Both the position numbers and the translations under genes were made by a program. Positions 47,531 to 58,946 of a stretch of 64,000 bases of DNA are shown one piece after another. Source of the stretch: Cryptomeria japonica. Its lineage: Eukaryota > Streptophyta > Pinopsida > Cupressales > Cupressaceae. The notes beneath the pieces are model-generated. The model did not search any database. It worked only from the letters and a program-made list of their open reading frames with translations, and was not told the DNA's origin. Position 1 is the stretch's first letter. Each line of letters begins with the position of its first letter. Where the stretch lies: NCBI RefSeq assembly GCF_030272615.1, contig NC_081413.1, forward strand, positions 337,370,802 through 337,434,801. Reading direction: 5' to 3'.

Positions 47531-48345
47531 TGTTGGCATTATGTGAACCGGTATGAGGTCATAATGACATTGTATGTTGTCATTGATGTCAATATGTTGA
47601 AGAGGTGAGAACCGACATATGTGAGAACCGGTATAACACTGTGAACCAACATTTGTGCCAAAGTGAAGCGATGTGTTTGTTCAAGGTGAACCGACATATG
47701 GTTATGGGAACCGACACATGGAAGCATTGTATGACTACCGGTTGGTAGTCTCAAATTCAGGGTTTCCGGTTGAAGTGCTTCAAGTCTGTGTGGCTCAACC
47801 GGTGACTTTGTGTGATGAGTTAGCATGGTAACAAAGAACAGATCATGTTTCCACATAAGCCTTGTGCGTGTGAAGGATCTTGCATGAAGGAGATTGTTCC
47901 TATCTACCTCGGGAATGTGCGAAGTCTGTAAATGGTGATAACATGTGATGGGTTATCAGCCGCTATGAAATCGGTGGAAAATGGACGATGGAGATTGGAT
48001 CAAGACTGTTTCATTTAATGCAGTGTGCTCAATAGTCAGGATTGAACTATTTGAATTCCTTAACCTAACAGGTTTTAGGGTTTAGGGTTTATGCTACCGA
48101 CCTATCTATTTTCCTATAAGGTCGATGTTGTGATTCTTTCTGAGGTTGTTGGCAAAATTTGTGTGTGTGTATCCAAGAGAAGTGATACGTGATTCTTGCC
48201 AGACCAGAGGAGAGAAGTGATACCTACAGAGTGTAAGTGTAGAAGGTAAAGAGGAGCTTAAGCGGATTTGCATTGGCATTGAGTGCTGTTACCAGATCAT
48301 TGTAATACCTGTTGATCTCTAACCACTTCAACAGTTGATAAATCC
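47531..48345 (+). mobile_element. Element B 5' LTR, 3' part deleted
   Basis: It starts TGTTGGCATTATGTGAACC and matches the 3' LTR until about 48345, then jumps to sequence just before gag. About 640 bases of LTR, and the primer site, are lost. The 28 bases after the break repeat an earlier LTR segment (about 48296-48322). Confidence 0.85.
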
Positions 48346-48402
48346 ATTGATCATTGTAATACCCATTGATCTCTAACTGCTTGAGGTAAAGATCCTAGTC
48401 TA

Positions 48403-49344
48403 ATGATGAAGAGGGAAGGTCCAAAGTTTAACAGAGAAAATTTTAGTATATGAAAAGATAGTATGAAGATATACATCAGAATCATGGGTGCTCAACAATG
48501 GAGCTATGTTGAGAATGCCTATGTTTCCCCTACCGGTACTCTCACTGATGACCAAAAGAGAGAGATGCAGGAGAATGGGCAAGTCATGGAAGCCCTAATT
48601 AGTAGTTTATCTAACATTGAGTTTATTGATGTCCAAGATAAGGTAAATCCCAAAGAGGTATGGGATACTCTTGAAAATATCTATGGTGGTGATGAGCATG
48701 TAAAACAGGATAAGGAAGAAAGCCTTAGAGGGAAGTTTGAAGACATGCAAATGGTTGAAGGTGAGACCATTCAACAATATGGAATAAGAATCAAAACCGT
48801 TGTTGGAGATATCAAGAGTGCAAGTGGTAAAATAGAAGATTCCACTGTGGTAAGCAAAGTCCTGAGATCCCTATTGCCGGTCTATGTAATAAGGGTTGCT
48901 GCTATTCAGGAACTGAGATCAATAGATAAGACTAAGGTATCCCTAGACTCCATCATTGCAAAGTTGACAGCCTATGAGATAAATAGTTTTGATGGCAGTG
49001 CTCAAAAGACTGAATCATCTTTTATAGCTTCTGCAGTACCATCTAGAAAAGGAAAAGAAGCTAGCACTAGTGGTGAACCAATATAGAGAAGAGAAATGGA
49101 TGATGAGGAGATTCTGATGGCATTTGAAGCTCTCCTTGCCAGGAAACTTCCTAAAGGAACTGGCAAATACAGAGGTAAGCTACCTTTGAAATGCTTTTCT
49201 TGTAACCGGATAGGACATATTGCTGTAAACTGTCCTAATGGTGACAACAAGGACAAACCTAAAAGGTTTAAGAAATTCAAAGGAGGAAACCAGAGAAACT
49301 ATTTTGTGGCAGTTGATGAAGGTTTCATAGATGAGGAATCATAG
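48403..49344 (+). pseudogene. Element B Gag, nearly intact
   Basis: Starts at ATG 48403. Copia Gag blocks: QQWSYVENAYV, KEVWDTLENIYGG, SLRGKFEDMQ and QYGIRIK. Stops are few: one at a former Trp codon near 48451 and one at 49084-49086. The nucleocapsid knuckle CFSCNRIGHIAVNC has the complete CCHC set, followed by a Lys-rich tail. The frame then runs on into protease after a stop at 49342-49344. Confidence 0.9.
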
Positions 49345-52300
49345 GATGAAGAAAATGAAGATATTGTGTTTGTTGCTGTCAAGGAAGATGTGTCAGACAA
49401 GAAGGCTCTTGTCTCCCAGTTTGATAATTCCAATGAGTGGATCATTGACAGTGGCTGTACTCACCATATGACTGGTGACCGGAGCAAGTTTTTGTCCTTG
49501 GAAGAGTATGATGGTGGTGTGGTTCGCTTTGGCAATGATGCACCATGTATGATCAAAGGTAGAGGGTCCATCTCTCTAAACGGAAAGAATAGTGTTGACA
49601 ATGTGTACTGGGTTGATGGTCTCAGACACAATCTCCTAAGTGTTGCCCAACTGAATGATAGTGGCCTCACTCTGGAATTCAAGAATGGAGTTTGCAGAGT
49701 CAAAGGAAATAATGGTGAATTGGTGGCCACCAGCATGCAGACCAAAGGTAACCTATTTCAGCTAAATGCAAATATAAGTACATGTCTTATGGCTAAATTT
49801 GATGATAGCTGGATATGGCATAGGAGACTCAGCCATGTAAACTTTGATAACATTGTGAAGGCTAGTAAGATCAAGGCAGTTAGAGGGTTGCCGGTGCTAA
49901 GAAAATCGGATAACACCTTGTGTAGAGAGTGTCAATTGGGGAAAATGTCTTCCTCAACCTTTAAAGGTAAATCTTTCACTGCTGACAATTTGCTTGATCT
50001 TGTGCATACTGATTTGTGTGGTCCTATGAAAACTAGGAGTGTGCAGGGTGATAGGTACTTCATGATTCTCACTAATGACTGCTCAATAATGATGTGGGTC
50101 ACATTCTTGAAAGATAAGTCTGAATCTTTTGTAAAGTTCAAAGCCTTCAGAGCATTAGTGGAGAAGGAAAGCGGTAAAAGGATCAAGTGCCTGAGAACTG
50201 ATCAAGGAGGGGAATTCACTTCTAGTGAATTCAACAAGTACTGTGAAGAACATGACATCAAGAGACATCTGTCTGCCCCCTGGACTCCACAGTAGAATGG
50301 CCTAGCAGAGAGGAATAACCGGACCATGGTTGAAGCAGCTAGAACCATGTTGATTCAAGGAAAGGTAGCTCACACCTTTTGGAGAGAAGCGGTGAGCACT
50401 GCAGTCTACACAATGAACCAGGTACTCATCAAGAAAGGTAAGGATAAAACTCCTCATGAGTATTGGACCGGTAAGACACCCATGGTTAGCTACTTTAGAG
50501 TGTTTGGTAGCAAATGTTACATCAAGAGGAGTGAACACCAGAGAAAATTTGATGTGAAATGCGATGAGGGAATATTCCTAGGATATTCACCAAGAGCAAA
50601 TCTCTCAAGTGTTTCAACAATAGGACTCAGTGAATTATGGAAAGCATCAATGTAAGAGTTGATGAAACCTCTGAGAAAAATGAGGAAACTAGCAGTGAGC
50701 AAGCGGTAAATGAACAGGTTCTAACCTTTTGGGAACCGACCATCAGTCAACCAAGTACCAGTAACAGTGTTCCTACACCGATAGATGTAGATGCTGATAC
50801 TAATGGAGATAAGGATGAAGAAAAAAAGCAAGAGGAATCCATCAAGACCATTCCTCGGTATGTCAAGCTGAATCATGATCCTAAGCAAATCATAGGAGAT
50901 AAGGATGCAGGAATCCTTACAAGAAGAAAGGTCAGAGAAAACTCATGTATGATCTCTGAATTTGAGCCTAAATCATTCAAAGAGGCCCATAAAGATGAAG
51001 ACTAGATCAAGGCAATGAAAGAGGAACTTGACCAGATAGAGAAAAATGGTACATGGTCTTTGGTACCCAGACCGGAGCATAAAAAATGTCATTGGTACCA
51101 AATGGGTTTTCAGAAATAAGCTGAATGAGGATGGCATAGTGATTAGAAACAAAGCCAGATTGGTGTGCAAAGGATATGCTAAAGAAGAAGGAGAAGACTA
51201 TGGAGAAACCTTTTCTCCTGTAGCCAGATTGGAAGGAGTCTGTATGCTTCTTGCATATGCAGCTTTTAAATGTTTCAAAGTATATCAAATGGATGTAAAA
51301 TCTGCATTCCTAAATGGTGTACTTGAAGAGGAGGTGTATATTGAGCAACCAGATGGGTTTTCCCTATCTAAAGACAGTGACATGGTATGTAGGCTACATA
51401 AAGCCTTATATGGTCTAAAGTAGGCACCTAGAGCATGGTATGAACGTCTGCATTCCTATCTTGTGAAGATTGGATTTGAGAGAACAAGTGAATATAGCAA
51501 TATCTACTTGAAGTCTAAAAGAGATTAGATCCTGATCTATGAGGTATTTGTTGATGACATTATCTTTGGTGGAGATGACAAGATGAGTCATGAGTTTGCA
51601 AATGAGATGAAGAAAGAGTTTGAAATGTCACTCATAGGGGAGATTAAATTCTTCATTGGACTACAGATCCAGCAGATGAAAGATGGAATCTTTATCACTC
51701 AGTCCAAGTATGTCAAAGAGGTGTTGAAGACCTTTGGCATGGAAGATAGCAAACCGGTTGGTACTCCGATGATGACCGGTTGTAAACTATCCAAAGAAGA
51801 TGACTCAACATTGGTTGATGAGAAGGAATACCGATCAATGATTGGTAAGTTGCATTATGTAGTGCATAGCAGACCAGATATTGCACATGCAGTTGGCATT
51901 ACTACAAGATTCCAGAAAAGCCCAAGAGAATCCCACTTGGTTGCAGTCAAGTAGATTCTTAGGTATCTGAAGGGAACTGTTGACTATGGATTGTGGTATC
52001 CATATAGCAAGGATTTCAACTTGAAAGTATACATAGATGCTGATTGGGCAGGCAATATAGATGATTGGAAAAGCACAACCGGTGGTGCATTCTTTCTTGG
52101 TGGTAGACTGGTCTCATGGATGAGTAAGAAGCAGAGTTGTATCTCTCAGTCTACAATGGAAGCAGAGTATGTTGTAGCTTTCAGGAACTGCACTTAGACA
52201 TTTTGGATGAAGCATGCATTAAATGGCTTCAAAGTTCCTGTATCTGAACTGGTAAGTATATTTTGTGACAACACTAGTGCAATTAATATCTCCAAGAATC

Positions 52301-52488
52301 CGGTTTTACATTCTAGAACCAAGCACTTTGAGATTAAGTATCATTTCTTGAGGGAAAAGGTTCAGAACAAAGAGATTGCACTAGAACATATTTCCAGTCA
52401 GGAGTAGTTAGTAGACATATTCACCAAGCCTCTCCCAAAGGCTACATTTATGCACTTAAGAGGTGAATTAGGGGTGTTGCCCCTTTAG
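49345..52488 (+). pseudogene. Element B Copia Pol: protease, integrase, reverse transcriptase, RNase H
   Basis: Protease IIDSGCTHHMTGD has the catalytic DSG. Integrase finger WHRRLSHVNF and CRECQLGKM. Core LVHTDLCGP, LRTDQGGEF and, after a stop at 50293-50295, the Glu block LAERNNRT: all three acidic residues remain. Then [35 protein letters not shown] and GLQIQQMKDG of reverse transcriptase, and RNase H with YIDADWAGNID, MEAEYV and CDNTSAINISKNP. Two shifts (near 50600 and 51070) cancel each other. About eight stops occur, mostly at former Gln or Trp codons (50293, 51421, 52195 and others). The final stop is at 52486-52488. Confidence 0.93.
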
Positions 52489-52745
52489 GAGGTAAACTAA
52501 AGGTATATGCTCCACATCAGTCAGGTATTGCATAGTCAAACTTTTCTTCAGGATTGATGTGTTGAAGGATGCTACTCCTTAGGGGGAGTAGCATAATGGA
52601 ATAGGGAAGCTTTTGCCTCTACTTTAACATTGTTGTCAAAGGGGGAGAAGATGTGAAGCAGAGAAGATATCTGTAGAAATTGGGGGAGAAGATGTGAAGC
52701 GGAGAGATATCTTTGTATATTGCCATCAATGCCAAAGGGGGAGAT
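52489..52745 (+). promoter_or_regulatory. Element B 3' UTR with four purine tracts
   Basis: The final tract GCCAAAGGGGGAGAT is next to the LTR, preceded by GCCATCAAT. Upstream tracts: TTAGGGGGAGTAGC (about 52578), GTCAAAGGGGGAGAAG (about 52635) and ATTGGGGGAGAAGATG (about 52679). The last two are followed by the same GATGTGAAGC(A/G)GAGA word. Confidence 0.8.
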
Positions 52746-54196
52746 TGTTGGCATTATGTGAACCGGTATGAGGTCATAATGACATTGTATGTTGTCATTG
52801 ATGTCAATATGCTGAAGAGGTGAGAATTGACATATGTGAGAACTGGTATAACACTGTGAACCGACATTTGTGCCAAAGTGAAGTGGTGTGTTTGTTCAAG
52901 GTGAACCGACATATAGTTATGGGAACCGGCACATGGAAACGTTGTATGACTACCGGTTGGTAGTCTCAACTTTAGGTTTTCCGGTTGAAGTGCTTCAAGC
53001 CTGTGTGGCTCAACCAGTGACTTTGTGTGATGAGTTAGCATGGTAACAAAGAATAGATCATGTTTCCATGTAAGCCTTGTGTGTATGAAGGATCTTGCAT
53101 GAAGGAGATTGTTCCTATCTACCTTGGGAATGTGCAAAGTTTGTAAACAGTGATAACGTGTGATGGGTTATCAGCTGCTATGAAATCGGTGGAAAATGGA
53201 TGATGGAGATTGGATCAAGACTGTTGCATTTAATGCAGTGTGCTCAATGGTTAGGATTGAACTGTTTGAATTCCTTAACCTAACAGGTTTTAGGGTTTAG
53301 GGTTTATGCTACCGACCTATCTATTTTCCTATAAGGTCAATGTTGTGATTCTTTATGAGGTTGTTAGCAAAAGTTGTGTGTGTGTATCCAAGAGAAGTGA
53401 TACGTGATTCTTGCCAGACCAGAGGAGAGAAGTGATACCTACAGAGTGTAAGTGTAGAAGGTGAAGAGGAGCTTAAGCGGATCTGCATTGGCATTGAGTG
53501 CTATTACCAGATCATTGTAATACCCGTTGATCTCTAACCACTTCAACAGTTGAGAAATCCCTTAACAGGGTAGCTTTAATCATCTTGCTGAAAATCCTTT
53601 AACAGGGTGACTCAAAACCATTGAGTTCTTGAAATCCTCTAACAAGGTAACCTTTAACAGGGTTTAACCCTTAACCGGGTGATCCCTAATAGGATCGGTT
53701 CCTAACAGAACCTATTGTATTTTTCTTTAACCGCACAAGGCTCCTAACAGAGCGGACTTATAAAGAGTTCAAAAACAAGCTTGTGGGTATTCATCCCCAC
53801 CGTGGTTTTTCCCAGTTTGGTTTCCACGTGAAAAATTTGTGTGTCATGTGCAATGTCTTCTTCATGTGATGCTTTGTTGTTTTCTGTCAAGCGGTGAATC
53901 ATGTTGATCTAGTTGCTTATATGTATATCTTTGATGGTAGATTACTTGTTCATGCATAAGGGTGAAATGGAAATGAAGTGTTAGGGTATATGAGAAGATA
54001 GGTGTCAACCGGTTTATGCTTGTCTCAGTTACTCTAAAATCTGCCGGTTGTACTCTGTTTTAGGACCAGTGTTACTGTTTGTCTGTCAATGCATATTGTC
54101 TACTGACAAATGGGTTTAAGAGTGTGTTTTTGCCTGTACTAATTCACCCCCCTCTCAGTACCGGTTTGGTACTATCCGTTCATCATTGAGTTATCA
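52746..54196 (+). mobile_element. Element B 3' LTR (1451 bp, complete)
   Basis: TGTTGGCATTATG...GAGTTATCA. It carries GTCATTGATGTCAA near the start, a telo-box-like TTTAGGGTTTAGGGTTT (about 53289-53305), a run of AACAGGGT-type words (53560-53760), the CACCGTGGTTTTTCCC block (about 53799-53815) and a C-run before the end. Confidence 0.9.
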
Positions 54197-54478
54197 GAAA
54201 AATGTGTACGTACACATATCTCATAACCATTTCCTATATTCTCTCCAACACCCCCTACATCTTAGGAAGGACTTGAGTCCACTTGTCCTCTTATGCCTAA
54301 ATTTCCTCCAACCATCCCTAGATTCTCTTAGTCAGCAACCCAGTCAAGGTGAGATGAGTGACATTTGTCTTCTCCTTCCCCCTTTCTCTCAACCTTCACT
54401 TTTTCTCACAGCCATCCAAATCTGTAGATCTAATCATGACCATTGATCTAAGCCACATCATCTTATCCTCTCAAAGTC

Positions 54479-54486
54479 TATAAAAT
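54479..54486 (+). promoter_or_regulatory. TATA box of the C/D LTR
   Basis: TATAAAAT about 455 bases before the LTR end, followed by a purine/pyrimidine-mixed region rich in TCTTCAAGA repeats where transcription could start. The counterpart in the truncated LTR of C is missing. Confidence 0.55.
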
Positions 54487-54937
54487 CAAGAGCTTTAGTT
54501 GAGAGAGTTAATCTTCAAGAATCTTCAAGAGTCTTCAAAATATTTTTCAATCAATCATATGCATCTGTGAGTTTTTGAAGCAATTAGCAAATATCATTTT
54601 AGCAATATAATCATATAGCATTATCATTTTAGCATAATCATGTAGTTGTGCATATCATAGTATCAGTTAACTACAAGTTATCAGTCCATTCTTCATATGC
54701 CATCTTCGAAGACAACAATACATTGTCTGAGAGCACACGCATCTGCAACCAGGAACAGTGGAGTTAGGACAGAATGAGATATAAGATATGAAGGTAAAAT
54801 ATTGTTTTATTTTAATATGTATTTCATGCAGTTTCATTGGTTGAATTTGGATTTCCTGTATGCATTTCCATTTTTATTTTGTGAAAATAACTTATTACAG
54901 GTAACACTCTGAGGATGAAATTCAAGCTTACACATTT

Positions 54938-54955
54938 TGGCACCCACCGTGGGGC
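54938..54955 (+). promoter_or_regulatory. Primer binding site of element D
   Basis: TGGCACCCACCGTGGGGC, three bases after the LTR end TTACACA. Confidence 0.7.
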
Positions 54956-55034
54956 TAGACCTCGCATATACCTTTAAAAATCTGAAAAAAAATAAAGTAA
55001 TGCATTTGTAATGCAGATTCACACATGTGTGAAT

Positions 55035-55350
55035 TCTGATAGCGCTTTTGTTCAACAAGTTAGCGCATTTTCATAATAGGTTAGCACTTTTGTTTGAAAA
55101 ACTGTGCATCTGCATCATAGGTTAGTGCATATGTCATATAGGTTAGCGCTTTTGCCTAAAATTCTGCACATTCATATCATAGGTTAGCGCATTTGCATCA
55201 TAGGTTAGCGCATATGTCGAAGATATCACGCTTTTGTATCCACAGAGCAGCACTTTTGTAGTCTAAGTTAGCGCTTTTGTTTCGTAGGTTAGGACTTTTG
55301 AATAGAAAAATAGCACATATTGTTAGGTTAGTGCTTCTGTTTATGAGACT
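55035..55350 (+). repeat. Degenerate array of AGGTTAGCGCTTTTGT units, element D leader
   Basis: At least ten copies of (A/T)AGGTTAGCGC(A/T)TTTG-like words with spacers of 10-35 bases, for example near 55077, 55120, 55139, 55181, 55200 and 55265. It lies about 80 bases after the primer site, as in C. Confidence 0.85.
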
Positions 55351-55898
55351 GACAAAATTTTCTTGCAGGTCTGAATGTCCAAGAAATCAGATTTTTTAGA
55401 TTACTAACATACATGTGTAGGATGACATTTAAGGCAAATTTTATGCATTTCCTCATCTAGTTAATTAGAAGTCTTCATTTGGAAAGTAATATACCATATT
55501 TTGTCCATCTAGTTTAACTAAGAGGATGAATTGACAACATGCAACTTGCATTTTTGAAGCTTTCTCTAAAATAGTTGCACATAGACTTTTAAAAGGGTTA
55601 AAATAAACACCATGCTTGTTGGAGCAACATCTCCAAATAGGACTTAGCCAACAATTGCTTTGAAAAGGTTAAAAAAAACACTTGTATTCCATGTCTTGAA
55701 AGTGGTAGGTATATGCTCTCCCCTTAATTGGGTGACCAAAAAGCCAAACCCACTCTTTTATGCTTTCTTTATTTTCAAGCAATTAAATCCTTTAGAGGGC
55801 CTGCCTTCCTGAGCTACCTTGAGGGGGCCAGTGAGAGGGGAATGACCTAAAGTGGAAATGGGATAATACCGAGTCCTTCCAATACACTATAAATAAAT

Positions 55899-55929
55899 CA
55901 TGTTTGTGACGAAAGTCACAAGCAACATG
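55899..55929 (+). promoter_or_regulatory. Leader hairpin with GAAA tetraloop, element D
   Basis: TTTGTGAC, loop GAAA (55911-55914), GTCACAAG, with outer CATG/CATG pairing across a CAA bulge. Counterpart of 33050-33080. Confidence 0.6.
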
Positions 55930-56110
55930 TGCTGATAAGTTCATACCAACACTATGTTTCCCTATAAACCCTATGGAGCGTAACCTCTATAGGCTGGGAA
56001 CCTTCTATATTTATAGAGCTGAAAGTGCTGCATATATGGCCACATGACCAGAAGCCTTTATTAAAAACCATTTGTACTAGTTGCCAAAATCCTTCTAGTT
56101 GTTGGCGCAG

Positions 56111-56123
56111 GAGGTCGGACCTC
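56111..56123 (+). promoter_or_regulatory. Conserved leader palindrome GAGGTCGGACCTC, element D
   Basis: Identical to 33262-33274, inside a conserved stretch GCAGGAGGTCGGACCTCTG. Confidence 0.5.
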
Positions 56124-56878
56124 TGAAGCGGCTCACATACATACAGTTCCTAATAGAGATATAAAATTTGCCATGAGGAGATTTCATGGAAACTGGTGCT
56201 TGGTTGCCTTGAAGAAGTGAGTGCTGAGGGTGGAGCCAGTGGGGTCAAGTATCTAAATATCCGCTTTGAATAGCATAGCCTCAGGGGAAACTCCACGCAA
56301 GATTCAACAACTATTGTCTCAGCCTGCCATAGGGATTGCACTTTCTTGTACATTTTGTTTTTTAAACACTGTGTCTTCTATGTCTGTAACATGTTCCAAA
56401 TGGTCAAAAATTGAAGAAAATTATCATCTACAAGGGAGCAAAAATCCAACAAATTTCTGAAAAAGTTTGATCAAAAGGGTAATACAAAAACTTTCCAACA
56501 CTTAAAACACCAGATCAAAATCAAATTGTCAAAACATCAACGTCAAGATAATTCATGAAGTACGTTTGTCTCTAAACCATCACGTATTTTTCAAAATAGC
56601 TCAAACAACTAGGTTGTTAATCCAACAGGTTATACTCAAAAGGTCCTATAAATATCAACATTTAACAAGCTATCAATTCAACCATCTTAAGTGCAAAAAT
56701 CAACATCTTTGTCATGTTTCTCATCAGGATAATCAAATCCTCTATCACAAAGCTTGATCAAATCTATACTAGGTTCCTAATCTTGGATATTTCTTTTCTA
56801 TTTTGAACCTAGGTTATATCAAAACCAAATCACACCAACATTGGAATCAAACAAACTTGTGAATTGTCAAATACTTAT

Positions 56879-57151
56879 ATGACTTTTAAGTATCACCTTA
56901 AGAAAAGAAAACCCAGTTACAAAGCTACTCAGAAAAGAATAAGATTCTTGTATATCAATCGCAAGATCTTATTGAAACATAGGACATTCCTACACCGTTT
57001 TCGTCACTACTTACGTGGCTGCGGTACAAAATTTGATGGTGAAACATTACAAAGACGTGCCTTTCAACAAAGAGACGCTTTATCCCAACGAATAAACAAT
57101 AGTGGTAAGATCAATAAAGCATATCTTTCTAAACTAATAATCACCTATTGA
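56879..57151 (+). CDS. Small basic ORF upstream of gag, element D (intact, 90 aa)
   Basis: ATG at 56879, stop TGA at 57149-57151. The product is very basic (MTFKYHLKKRKPSYKATQ at the N-terminus, then RIRFLYINRKILLKHR) with Arg/His-rich middle and a Ser/Lys end. It is not in frame with gag, whose ATG is 40 bases downstream. C has the same frame with one stop. Composition suggests nucleic-acid binding; no known domain is recognised. Ogre-type Tat elements have an extra ORF at this position, but I cannot show homology. Confidence 0.55.
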   Translation: MTFKYHLKKRKPSYKATQKRIRFLYINRKILLKHRTFLHRFRHYLRGCGTKFDGETLQRRAFQQRDALSQRINNSGKINKAYLSKLIITY

Positions 57152-57191
57152 CCTTGTCCTTTGGAACTTTCAACAACTTTGAAATAAACAC

Positions 57192-58946
57192 ATGCTAGTT
57201 TGGACTAGAGCCCAACATGAACAACTTAGAAAACAAGAACAAATGGAGGAAGAAGATACTCCTTTATTTCACACTTTTGGATTCACCACTGTTGACGAAG
57301 AAGTAGTCAATAGAACCATTAGAGACATTGAGCAAGATTTCAAATTTGATAGGCTAATGGAAATTTTTTTGGAAAAACAAAAAAAAAAATATCTCTTGAT
57401 GTTGGCAAAATTCGGAGCTAAACTACCACAAGAATTTAACATGGAAAGCTTGAAACAAGATGCGGAGACAAGTAACACCCAAAACATAGATGAGCAAAAT
57501 AATGAAGATGTGAACAAAGAAAACAATGAAGAAACAAGGAAAGAAAGGGATGATAAAAGAAAAGAGCGTAGTGACAAAAATACTCATGATGAAATGAGGA
57601 GAGACTATGTAGATAATCCCTTATCAAACCTTACTCAACAAATACAAACTCTACAACAACAAATACAAGACATGCAAAATGGGACAAGCTCCAAGAAATA
57701 TTTGTTACAAGATATATGCCCATATCCTTTTGATAAAAATATGAATATGATACCATTTCTGCAACATTGCGAGATTCCTAAATATGATAAATACGATGGA
57801 AAATCTGATCCTCAAGATCACATTAGGGAGTTCTGTACTATGAGCATGTAATTTGCTCATGATGAAACCTACCTTATGCATCTTTTTCCTAGGAATTTAA
57901 ATGGAAAATCAATGGAGTGGTTTTCACGATTACCATCCAAAATCAAATCCTTTGAAGAATTTGTGAATAGGTTTATTTCACAATATTCCTACAATATAAG
58001 GAATGAAATAACAATGCTGGATCTCTGCAATGTTAAACAAAAGAATGGTGAATCCTTTATGATTTTCTTACAATGATGGAAACGCATGTTTAATAGGTAT
58101 CCCCAAGATGTACCTGATCAAGAAAAGATGGACATATTCATTGATAATCTTATCAGTAAAATGAGTTATCGACTAAGGATGCAATGTCCTCCCTCTTTTG
58201 CCAAAATGATTAAGAATGGACTAAAAATAGAGAACGCAATGGTAAAGAAAGGAGAACTAAAACTTTACAATAATTCATACAACAACAACAACAATGACAA
58301 ACCCAAGTTTTGGTCAAAGAATAGGAATGTCAACAATGAAGGGAATGGCAATAATAGTAATACAAAACAACAACAACCAATTTTCAATCTATGAAGTCAA
58401 AACACAAGCAATAACAATCCAGAAAACAATAAAGCTAAGTCCTTTTTCTCTAATCCTCAAAGGAAATTTACAAACATTGGAGAATCTTTGGAATTAGCTC
58501 TAAAAACTTTGCTTGCTAACAAATTGATTGTTTTGCCAGAAGCAAGAAATTATGAACCACCAGTCAAGCCCAATTGGTGGAATGACAATTATTTTTGCAA
58601 CTATCATAGGAATAAAGGACACCTAACAAATGATTGTCAGAGATTGAAACACCTTATCCAAGATCTGATCGATAATAGAACCATCACAGTGGATAGCCAT
58701 AAAACAAATGAATCACAGTTGGCTTTCAAAACTCCACTTCCGAATTATGACAAAGGTGTATCGTCCCGATTAAAAGATGACAAAGGAAAAGACAAGGTGA
58801 ATTACACTTATACCTATGATGATGTAGTGAATGTAATCATTGTTAACAAAAATTCATCTTCCGAACCAATCAATGTTATCACGAGAAGCAAAGCAAAGGT
58901 TACTTTTCTAGGTGTAGCAAAAGATCCAACACCCAATCCACAATGA
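57192..58946 (+). pseudogene. Element D Gag with three or four stops
   Basis: ATG at 57192 (MLVWTRAQHEQL). The N-terminal 150 residues are charged (Glu/Lys/Asn-rich), then the Gag core DKYDGKSDPQDHI, YLMHLFPRNLNG, MEWFSRLPS, FISQYSYN, FMIFLQ and MFNRYPQDVPDQEK. Stops at 57849-57851, 58074-58076, 58392-58394 and 58944-58946, the second at a codon that is Arg in C. An Asn-rich stretch is followed by a degenerate knuckle CNYHRNKGHLTNDC (about 58597-58638). No frameshift. It forms the particle in an active element. Confidence 0.88.

Larger units (their letters stand above)
47531..54196 (+). mobile_element. Copia element B nested in the C/D LTR
   Basis: 5' LTR remnant (47531-48345), gag-pol (48403-52488), polypurine tract, complete 3' LTR (52746-54196), flanked by the 5-bp duplication GAAAA (47526-47530 and 54197-54201). 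The distal 5' LTR and the primer site are deleted. Better preserved than A: most of the coding region lies in one frame. Confidence 0.93.
47016..54934 (+). mobile_element. LTR shared by Gypsy elements C and D, split by Copia element B
   Basis: Left part 47016-47530 follows the C 3' UTR. Right part 54197-54934 ends TTACACA, three bases before the D primer site. Element B lies between with GAAAA on both sides, which shows that the two parts were one sequence before B arrived. Without B and one duplication the LTR is about 1.25 kb. So one LTR serves as the 3' end of C and the 5' end of D. Confidence 0.8.
54956..56878 (+). other. Long non-coding leader of element D
   Basis: About 1.9 kb without coding frames, aligned to the leader of C. 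It holds the motif array (55035-55350), a strongly conserved block (about 55795-56160) and an AT-rich end part. About 75 bases near 55615-55690 are partly duplicated relative to C. Confidence 0.75.

Noticed and set aside
48073..48090. Interstitial telomere
   Set aside because: Only about 2.5 units, and repeated in both LTRs of B, so it is LTR sequence.
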